From the NCBI RefSeq assembly GCF_009930815.1, contig NZ_CP022222.1:3514501-3578500 (forward strand): DNA of 64,000 nt, in the 5' to 3' direction. Made by a program: the position numbers and the translations under genes. Below the pieces are notes generated by a model. It saw nothing but the letters and a program-made list of their open reading frames with translations. It ran no database searches and was not told the DNA's origin. This stretch comes from Bradyrhizobium sp. CCBAU 051011 (GTDB lineage Bacteria > Pseudomonadota > Alphaproteobacteria > Rhizobiales > Xanthobacteraceae). Within the stretch, counting starts at the first letter, position 1. The number at the start of each line of letters is the position of its first letter. Below, piece by piece: positions 26,276-32,184 of this stretch.

Positions 26276-26379
26276 ACTCTAATAATAAGAGTGACTGGAA
26301 AGCAAGTGAGTTCTTGCATGAAAATTCCCGGTCTGGCCTTGGATAGCGGGCCAGGCAAGTTTACTCTGGTAATAAGAGT
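26276..26379. promoter_or_regulatory. Twin HxlR-type operators in divergent promoter
   Basis: Two 17-base dyads with arms ACTCT and AGAGT around 7 bases are present: 26276-26292 (spacer AATAATA) and 26363-26379 (spacer GGTAATA). They are 87 bases apart and lie between the molybdenum hydroxylase gene set on the left and the HxlR gene on the right. The repeated arms, spacing and sequence of the inner TAATA make binding by the HxlR protein likely. Confidence 0.65.
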
Positions 26380-26398
26380 TATTCGGAGGTCCACGCAG

Positions 26399-26893
26399 AT
26401 GCGCTCGAAGAGTTTTGAGGGAATGGCTTGTTCGATCGCCGGGGTGCTGGATGCCGTCGGCGATCGCTGGGCAGTCCTGATCTTGCGCGACCTGTCGCTG
26501 GGTTTGAGCAAGTACGAGGATTTGAGAAAGTCGACTGGTGTGACCCATGCCACCTTGTCCGACCGCCTCAAGCATCTTGAAGAAAATGAACTGATCGAGC
26601 GGCGGCAGTATCAGTCGGGTCCCGATCGTTACGAATACCTCCTGACCCGAAAGGGCAGGGACGTCATCCTCGTCGTTCAGGCGCTTGCCCAGGTCGGGGA
26701 TAAATGGGGAATTACCGGGGACGCCGGCCCCCCTCTCAAATTCATCAACAGGAACAGCGGACGCCAGGTGAAGCTGGCGCTCGTGGACGAGAAGTCAGCC
26801 GAGGTGGTCCGCATGAGGGATGTTCGGCCTCAGGCCGGTCCCGGCGCCGACGATCTGGTGAGGTGGCGACTGACCAAGTTCGATCAACGATGA
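26399..26893 (+). CDS. HxlR family transcriptional regulator
   Basis: The 164-residue regulator has the HxlR pattern: cysteine near residue 11 in EGMACSIAGVLDAVGDRWAV, then SKYEDLRKSTGVTHATLSDR as recognition helix region, and the wing IERRQYQSGPDRYEYLLTRK. The C-terminal 60 residues are a family extension. GGAGGT ends 8 bases before the ATG at 26399; the open frame upstream to 26291 runs through the operator region and is not taken. It is divergent from the molybdenum hydroxylase genes and probably represses both itself and them through the dyads at 26276-26379. Confidence 0.92.
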   Translation: MRSKSFEGMACSIAGVLDAVGDRWAVLILRDLSLGLSKYEDLRKSTGVTHATLSDRLKHLEENELIERRQYQSGPDRYEYLLTRKGRDVILVVQALAQVGDKWGITGDAGPPLKFINRNSGRQVKLALVDEKSAEVVRMRDVRPQAGPGADDLVRWRLTKFDQR

Positions 26894-26968
26894 TTTCGGT
26901 GCATGGGGAAAGCGCGACGAGATATGAGGGGTGCCTCTCCCCGGCTACAGCCTTTAGGACAGGTACTT

Positions 26969-26995
26969 AAGTCAATTCTATTTTAGAATTGACTT
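26969..26995. promoter_or_regulatory. Perfect 12-base palindrome
   Basis: The arms AAGTCAATTCTA and TAGAATTGACTT are exact reverse complements around TTT. The core TTCTA-TTT-TAGAA is the same as in the promoter at 12996-13024. The right arm supplies TTGACT, which could be the -35 of a promoter with TTTATT 17 bases later (27012-27017). A degenerate third copy (AGTTCTA-AAA-TCGCACT) lies at 27175-27191, before grxD. Confidence 0.65.
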
Positions 26996-27023
26996 TCCCG
27001 AGAACGGGTCGTTTATTGCGATT

Positions 27024-27100
27024 GAAATTCCCCAGGCAAGCGGTATCGGGCTTCCGCTGACTTGGACCTTGGGCCGGCTGCATTGCAGCTGGCCCTTTTT
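27024..27100 (+). ncRNA. Putative small RNA of about 77 nucleotides
   Basis: A promoter-like pair (TTGACT 26989-26994, TTTATT 27012-27017, spacing 17) is followed by a short gene-free stretch that ends in a strong intrinsic terminator. The stretch has no convincing reading frame. It can fold into a stem with arms AGCGG and CCGCT, followed by the terminator stem. No known RNA family is recognised. Alternatively the terminator simply ends the HxlR transcript. Confidence 0.35.
27071..27100 (+). terminator. Rho-independent terminator
   Basis: GGGCCGGCTGC (27071-27081) pairs with GCAGCTGGCCC (27085-27095), with one G-T wobble and an ATT loop, and is followed by TTTTT (27096-27100). It is the clearest intrinsic terminator noticed in the window. 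It would end either a small RNA or readthrough from the HxlR gene. Confidence 0.8.
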
Positions 27101-27253
27101 GTGAGCCGGCATAGCCGTCGACTGACAGGAAATTGTGCAAACGTGCCTCTGGAATTCCAGCCGGCGGTGGAATAAGTTCTAAAATCGCACTTATAGATTT
27201 CCCGCTCGGGCGGTAATTATTATCGCTCTTGCCGACCAACGGAGGGGAGGAAC

Positions 27254-27580
27254 ATGAGCGTTGCAGACTTCATTCGCAGCGAAGTGAACGCAAACGAGAT
27301 TCTTCTGTTCATGAAGGGCACGCCGACGGCGCCGGCTTGTGGATTCTCTGCGCAAGTCGTCCGGATCCTCGACCATCTCGGCGTTCCATTCAGATCGCAC
27401 GATATCTACCAGTCCGAAGAGCTGCGCCAAGGTATCAAGGATTACTCGGATTGGCCGACGATTCCGCAACTGTACGTCCACGGCGAATTCGTAGGCGGCT
27501 GTGACATCGTGACGGAGATGTTCCGATCTGGCGAATTGCAGGCCCTTCTCCTGAAGCAGCCGCAAGCAGAGCAGTCCTGA
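27254..27580 (+). CDS. grxD: Monothiol glutaredoxin, Grx4 type
   Basis: The 108-residue protein has the monothiol active site CGFS (C29 in APACGFSAQ), preceded by LLFMKGTPTAP. The glutathione-binding segments are WPTIPQLYVHGEFVGGCDI. Such proteins hold a glutathione-ligated [2Fe-2S] cluster between two subunits and deliver it in iron-sulfur assembly in the cytoplasm. GGAGGGGAGG precedes the ATG. The gene stands alone, with a degenerate TTCTA-type dyad about 65 bases upstream, and is not obviously tied to the neighbouring regulators. The molybdenum hydroxylase nearby needs iron-sulfur clusters, so a functional link is possible. Confidence 0.95.
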   Translation: MSVADFIRSEVNANEILLFMKGTPTAPACGFSAQVVRILDHLGVPFRSHDIYQSEELRQGIKDYSDWPTIPQLYVHGEFVGGCDIVTEMFRSGELQALLLKQPQAEQS

Positions 27581-27717
27581 GCGCACACTGCCGCAACATC
27601 GAGATCCCCGGTTGTTCCTGTAGGCCATGTTAACGACTGCGAAGCGCTGCGGCGGTGCTACAGATCCGAGAAGGGGCGGTCTGCCAATGCGGCATTGGTT
27701 CGCCAAGGCTGAGCTAC

Positions 27718-27936
27718 TCACACCCTCTCCAAGACACGGGGGGCCGCCAGCATCGCATTCAGCGCCGCCTCAAGCGAAACGAGGCCCATGCCGGTTCTAA
27801 AAGCCACCACTTTCGGCCTTAGCATGGCCACTGTCAGCGTATTCGACTGCGCCGTGTCGAAGAAAAACGACAAGGACAGATTGTCGGGCGAGATCAGGAC
27901 AGCGAACAGGCTGCCAGCGAAGATGCACACGCGCAC
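27718..27936 (-). CDS. Possible small protein downstream of sensor kinase
   Basis: A 72-codon frame with GTG start begins 10 bases after the stop of the sensor kinase gene on the same strand. It reads MRVCIFAGSLFAVLISPDNL and SFFFDTAQSNTLTVAM, so the first part is hydrophobic. There is no clear ribosome-binding site and no family is recognised. It could be a small membrane or secreted protein in the two-component operon, or a chance frame. Confidence 0.28.
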   Translation of the reverse strand: MRVCIFAGSLFAVLISPDNLSLSFFFDTAQSNTLTVAMLRPKVVAFRTGMGLVSLEAALNAMLAAPRVLERV

Positions 27937-27945
27937 CGCCGAGTT

Positions 27946-29448
27946 TCAAGCGATGCCGCGCGGAGCCGGTTCGAGATCGTTGATAACGTCCTTCGCTGCT
28001 GCGGCCGTGATCGGTCGGCTGGCCGGAGGCGGCGCGCCCTCCTGCGCCGGCAGGCTGATGACCGCGTGCAATCCCTTCGGCCCGTTGGTCAAGACAATGT
28101 CTCCGCCGTGGTGGCGCACAATGGTCCGGGCAATGGAAAGGCCGAGGCCTACGCCTCCCGTTTCGCGGTTTCGCGAATTCTCCATCCGGAAAAATGGCGT
28201 AAAAACCTGCTCCCGGGCGCTGTCGGGAATGCCGGGTCCATCATCCGAGACGATGATTTCGATATTATCTGCGCGCCTCTCCACGCTGACGCGCGCCCGC
28301 TCGCCATAACGGATGGCATTCTCAATGAGGTTACGGCACGCGCGGCGGAGTGCGTCTGGCCGGCAGCTGTAGCCGATTTTCTGTCCGTTCGAAAAAGAGA
28401 TGTCATGACCGAGTTCGGCAAGATCGTCGCAGAGACTTTCCACGAGCGCCGAGAGGTCCACGGTTCGCGTCATCTCCGCGGTTGCGTCTTCGCGGGCGAA
28501 TGCGAGGGTAGCCTCCGTCATCGTCTGGATTTCGGTAATGGTGGAAAGCATTTTCTCGCGGATGTCCTCGTCGTGCACGAATTCTGTACGCAAACGAAGC
28601 GAGGTCAGGGGTGTGCGCAGATCATGACCAATGGCGGCCAGCATTTTGGTGCGGTCGTCGACGAAACGGTGCAGGCGCGCTTGCATGCGATTGAATGCCT
28701 CGGCGGTGCGTCGGATATCGTCGGGGCCGGTTTCCGGCAGCGGCACGATCTCCTGGCCACGGCCAAGGGCCTCGGCTGCTACGGCGAGGCGGCGCAAGGG
28801 TCGCGCAATGCCGCGCGCGGCAAACACGGCAATGATCGACAACGACAATGCCGAAAGGCCGAGCGCCAGGGTGGATTTGGAGGTCCAGAAGCCGTCTTGT
28901 GCGGGTTTGGCAAATGCAGTGTTCAGCCACGCCCCGTTCGCCAACTGAACGGCCAGACCCATGCCGGTGGCGTCATCGAGATAAAGAAACTTCGCCGGCC
29001 GGGAGAGCGGCCAGGCTTCCGGTTTCAGGTCGATCCACTGTGAGGTGGCGCTGCTGCTCTTGGCTGTGTTTCGGGTGAAGTCCGGTCTCACCTCGGCGGG
29101 CACATTGTGGCCAGCAAAGGATACGCGCGGCAATGGCTGCGCCAGGCGCTCCCATGCCTCCTCTCGCCATGCCGAGGCATCCTTCAGGCCGTTGGTCGAT
29201 ATCCAGTATCTCGCCGAACTGGTGTTGCTGGCGTTAAGGATGTCGGTCTGCAGCGACTGAGGGGTCGCTTCCAGGACCCGGGCCAGCGAGGCACACCGGC
29301 TGAATATCTCGCCCTTGGCGGCCTTCCGCATCGACTGCCCGTGCTCATCCCAGGAAATGAAGAACACGATTGCTTGCGACAGCACGAGGGATAGCAGCGT
29401 GAAGCAGATGAAACGGGCTGCAAGACTGCGCGTCCACAAGCTCATCAT
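27946..29448 (-). CDS. Two-component sensor histidine kinase
   Basis: The 500-residue inner-membrane kinase has a first membrane helix at residues 9-32 and a periplasmic domain to about 188. A second helix lies at 190-211 and a HAMP linker at 212-264. The dimerisation box AAIGHDLRTPLTSLRLR has H275 as phospho-acceptor, and the ATPase domain carries NLIENAIRYGE (N box), VSDDGPGIPD (G1) and GGVGLGLSIA (G2). It overlaps the response regulator gene by 4 bases (ATGA) and is its partner. The periplasmic signal is unknown. Organisation resembles EnvZ-type kinases. Confidence 0.94.
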   Translation of the reverse strand: MMSLWTRSLAARFICFTLLSLVLSQAIVFFISWDEHGQSMRKAAKGEIFSRCASLARVLEATPQSLQTDILNASNTSSARYWISTNGLKDASAWREEAWERLAQPLPRVSFAGHNVPAEVRPDFTRNTAKSSSATSQWIDLKPEAWPLSRPAKFLYLDDATGMGLAVQLANGAWLNTAFAKPAQDGFWTSKSTLALGLSALSLSIIAVFAARGIARPLRRLAVAAEALGRGQEIVPLPETGPDDIRRTAEAFNRMQARLHRFVDDRTKMLAAIGHDLRTPLTSLRLRTEFVHDEDIREKMLSTITEIQTMTEATLAFAREDATAEMTRTVDLSALVESLCDDLAELGHDISFSNGQKIGYSCRPDALRRACRNLIENAIRYGERARVSVERRADNIEIIVSDDGPGIPDSAREQVFTPFFRMENSRNRETGGVGLGLSIARTIVRHHGGDIVLTNGPKGLHAVISLPAQEGAPPPASRPITAAAAKDVINDLEPAPRGIA

Positions 29449-30164
29449 GGCTGCCCGATCTCTGCGACGAGGCTGTATCCACCACCCCAGTGAGTCTTGA
29501 TCAAGGCTGGTACTTTCGGGTCGGCCTCGATCTTCTTCCGCAAGCGGCTGACCTGATTGTCGATGCTGCGGTCGAACGGATCGGCATCTCGGCCGACTGT
29601 CAGGTCAAGGAGCTGATTGCGGCTGAGTACCAGGCCCGGATGATCGAGAAATGCGCATAAGAGACGGAACTCCGCCGTGCTGAGCGGCACGGCAACGCCG
29701 TCGTTTCCCAGCAATTCGCGCCGGTTGACGTCAAAAGTCCACCGGTCGAAACGTACGATCTTGCTCGCGAGCCGGCCCTTCTGCGGCGGCAGGCTTTGCA
29801 CTCGCCGAAGCACCGCCTTGATGCGGGCGAGGAGTTCACGGGGATTGAATGGCTTCGTCACGTAGTCGTCGGCGCCGACTTCCAGACCGACGATACGGTC
29901 GGTCTCCTCCGCCATGGCAGTCAACAGGATAACGGGAAGCTCCGTGGTGCTGCGTAGATGGCGGCAGAGCGACAATCCGTCTTCGCCCGGCATCATGATG
30001 TCAAGAACCACCAGGTCCGGAGCACTTCGTTCGAGCAGACGGCGCAGTGCCACAGCGCTCTCCGCGAGGCTGATGCGGTAGCCATGCTGCATCAAGTATT
30101 TGCCGACCAGGTCGCGGATGTCACGATGATCGTCTACGACGGCGATGTGCGGTGCCGATTCCAT
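29445..30164 (-). CDS. OmpR-family response regulator
   Basis: The 239-residue regulator has a receiver domain with acidic pocket VVDDHRD and phospho-acceptor D55 in LVVLDIMMPGEDG. The switch threonine is in LLTAMAEE and the lysine in YVTKPFNPRELLAR. The C-terminal winged helix (about 135-235) has LSTAEFRLLCAFLDHPGLVL and the wing KVPALIKTHWGGGYSLV. The ATG at 30164 has GGAG 8 bases upstream; 14 extra codons upstream lack support. It is first in the two-gene operon with the kinase. Similarity is closest in style to OmpR regulators of envelope or stress functions. Confidence 0.94.
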   Translation of the reverse strand: MESAPHIAVVDDHRDIRDLVGKYLMQHGYRISLAESAVALRRLLERSAPDLVVLDIMMPGEDGLSLCRHLRSTTELPVILLTAMAEETDRIVGLEVGADDYVTKPFNPRELLARIKAVLRRVQSLPPQKGRLASKIVRFDRWTFDVNRRELLGNDGVAVPLSTAEFRLLCAFLDHPGLVLSRNQLLDLTVGRDADPFDRSIDNQVSRLRKKIEADPKVPALIKTHWGGGYSLVAEIGQP

Positions 30165-30390
30165 CCGATTGCTCCGTTCCGCATCATACTGAAGTCCAGC
30201 ACCCAACCCATCGGAAAAGTGTAACAGAATGTATCGGCTGGGTACGATCGACTGAAATCAAATCCTTGCGGCATGGCTGCCCTGACAGGAACGTGGCGTT
30301 AAATCGGGAAAGGTGCCGGCCTGTTCCGTGAGGAACCGCCCCTCATGTGCAAGGATCTTCGATCTCAGTCGAAACATCTTAGCCACAAGC

Positions 30391-30622
30391 TGTCGCAGAA
30401 CCTTGTCCCGGCGGGCCGTATCTGTCGCAAATTGTCGCAAACTCGCATGTCCGTCAGGATCTGATGCGATCGGGAAGCCGCATTGAAAGCAACGTGATTG
30501 AAGAACGGCAGATGGGAGGAGGCGCCAGGCAAAGACGGCCAACTTGTCGCGAACTATGCAATGCAGCATCCCTGAGACAGATCGCGACAATTCCCGGCAG
30601 TTGTCGGCAAAGTTCTGCGACA
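30391..30622. mobile_element. Small non-autonomous transposon-like element with TGTCGC repeats
   Basis: The left end begins TGTCGCAGAACCTTG and the right end, read in reverse complement, TGTCGCAGAACTTTG: 14 of 15 positions agree. Further TGTCGC copies sit near position 33 from both ends (30423, with another at 30433, and 30582-30589 reversed). An additional copy is at 30545-30552 and an imperfect one at 30602. Such repeated inward-facing sites resemble the ends of Tn7/Tn5053-type transposons. The 232 bases hold no transposase and no clear gene. No target duplication is visible (CAAGC on the left, ACCGG on the right). Confidence 0.5.
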
Positions 30623-31013
30623 ACCGGGCCGCATCGTGCGCATGTTCAACCGAGCAGGAGCGCTGCATGTGTGCGATGGACGCCGTTTCTCACGGGGCAG
30701 TTCTGGAAATCTCGAGCGGCTCATCAGTCGGGAACGATGATGGCGACACCACACAGGGACGGCTTCTTCGCAGAGCCGCATTTCGGATAGCCTGCCTGCT
30801 CGTTCTCGTATTGCGAAATACTTCGTCCTCGGCCACGCCCGTTGATTTGACGCAGGGTGCGAGCCGCATGGCCATTTCGCGTCTCGTGACGGATGGCGAC
30901 TGTTTGACGCCTGAGCCGCATCTCAGGTTCGCATGCGGAGCGCCGGTTCGAAGGCGGAAGCGATCGCGCGCGATCGATGATCGCGCGTGGCGGCCCATCT
31001 TTGCGGAATCTCT
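30623..31013. other. Gene-poor stretch
   Basis: No gene is recognised here. Long open frames on both strands have arginine-rich, non-protein-like translations and no ribosome-binding sites. One more TGTCGC copy occurs at 31089. With the transposon-like element to its left and a small-gene fragment to its right, the stretch reads as debris between the two-component operon and the cell-wall genes. Confidence 0.45.
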
Positions 31014-31084
31014 AGCAGCTTGCGCGCTTCACCCAACGCCTGAATCTGCCTTCGCTCAGCGATCGCGTCCCTTGTGAACAGGGC
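31014..31084 (-). pseudogene. Fragment of the small HGG-type gene (copy 1)
   Basis: In reverse complement this reads ALFTRDAIAERRQIQALGEA and then RKLLE. It matches the C-terminal third of the intact 88-residue protein at 42255-42521, with one leucine missing. The N-terminal two thirds and the stop are absent. It is one of three copies of this gene tail in the window. Confidence 0.7.
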
Positions 31085-31165
31085 GGCGCTGTCGCGTAAG
31101 CATGTGGAAACGGCGTAACACTTTTGGCGGTGACAGAGCCACCTGCGTCGCCGCACACGATCTGC

Positions 31166-32173
31166 TCATTCCCGTTCCATCAATTCAGCGATCGCCTTGA
31201 TGCGGCTTCTGGCGTATTTCGGCAGGCCGGCGCTCAGCGAATCGCCGCTGTTGAAGGAGCTGTTGCCCATGAGCAGTTGCGCGGGCACGAGGTTTCGCAG
31301 CATGGGTGTTCTGCTGTATTCCCTTTGCTTGTTCAGCACGTCGTCCCTGACCGCAATCAGGATGTAGACCGTCGCGATGACGGCTTCCCGATCGGCCGGA
31401 TGCTGTTGCACAACCGCAAGCAGCTTGCCGAACTGGATGACCTGGTTGACCCAAAAGATGTTCTGCTCGAGCCCGCCGCTGACTGTGGATTCGAGCCCTG
31501 TCAGGCTCGGCAGCTCGGCAAGCTGCGGCTGCGCGACCAACATGATCTCACTCTGGAACTCGATGAAATCCGGGATCGGCTTCTTGCTCTCCTCGCGCAG
31601 CTTGTTGGCAAGCTGAATGCCCGCCGGAATTTTCCCTTCGAACATGTAGCGGGACTGAACGCAGATCGCCTTCGCGTCCTCGCACCAGCGGCGATCCGGT
31701 GGACGGTTGTGCGCGGCGCCCGCGTCCTTGTTGGGAACAGCATCGCCCGCCGTGATCGGCCGGTGCTTGACTGCCGGATCGATCTGCTCGAGGAACGCAA
31801 CATTGGCATACCGCGACAGATCCAATGCCGCTGCCGGTCTTGGAAGTCGAAACCGCGCCTCCGCCTGGTAGACCGAGAGCTTCAGCTTCGTTTGTTGCTT
31901 GAGCGTGGGCTCAACGAAGCTCGGGAAGAGCGAGAGGAAGCGCCGCTGACCCGGACGTGAGCGGGCCCAATCGTCGAAAGGAATGAGCCCGGTCGAGGAA
32001 TCGGCGAGCTTGTCGTTGCGTTGGTCGGCGAAGATGACCGTGCGCGGCTTGATCTGTGCGATTGGAACGCTGGCGACTGCGGGCACGTCCTCCAGCTGGA
32101 ATTCCTGCGCGGCCGCGCCCGTGCAAGTGGCCACGCAGGCGGCGATGAAGATAGCGGCAGCGTGGAGTCTCAT
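31166..32173 (-). CDS. Secreted protein of unknown function, coupled to PBP gene
   Basis: The 335-residue product has a Sec signal peptide (MRLHAAAIFIAACVATCTGA, cleavage near residue 25). The mature part has no motif I recognise. It contains DRRWCEDAKAICVQSRYMFE, with two cysteines that could pair, and a later FQSEIMLVAQPQLAELPSL. The ATG at 32173 gives a clean signal peptide; an in-frame TTG at 32188 overlaps the stop of the penicillin-binding protein gene. The two genes are therefore in one operon. A periplasmic helper in peptidoglycan or envelope work is a reasonable guess. Confidence 0.8.
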   Translation of the reverse strand: MRLHAAAIFIAACVATCTGAAAQEFQLEDVPAVASVPIAQIKPRTVIFADQRNDKLADSSTGLIPFDDWARSRPGQRRFLSLFPSFVEPTLKQQTKLKLSVYQAEARFRLPRPAAALDLSRYANVAFLEQIDPAVKHRPITAGDAVPNKDAGAAHNRPPDRRWCEDAKAICVQSRYMFEGKIPAGIQLANKLREESKKPIPDFIEFQSEIMLVAQPQLAELPSLTGLESTVSGGLEQNIFWVNQVIQFGKLLAVVQQHPADREAVIATVYILIAVRDDVLNKQREYSRTPMLRNLVPAQLLMGNSSFNSGDSLSAGLPKYARSRIKAIAELMERE

Positions 32174-32184
32174 GGCATCAATGC

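Noticed and set aside
25896..26276. N-terminal extension of the iron-sulfur subunit
   Set aside because: The extra 127 codons lack family likeness, while a ribosome-binding site and a canonical start support ATG 25895.
30386..30627. Target-site duplication of the 232-base element
   Set aside because: The five bases on each side (CAAGC and ACCGG) do not match, so recent insertion is not supported.
30544..31077. A 177-codon open frame as a gene
   Set aside because: The translation has no domain-like pattern, and the frame runs through a transposon-like end and an antisense gene fragment.
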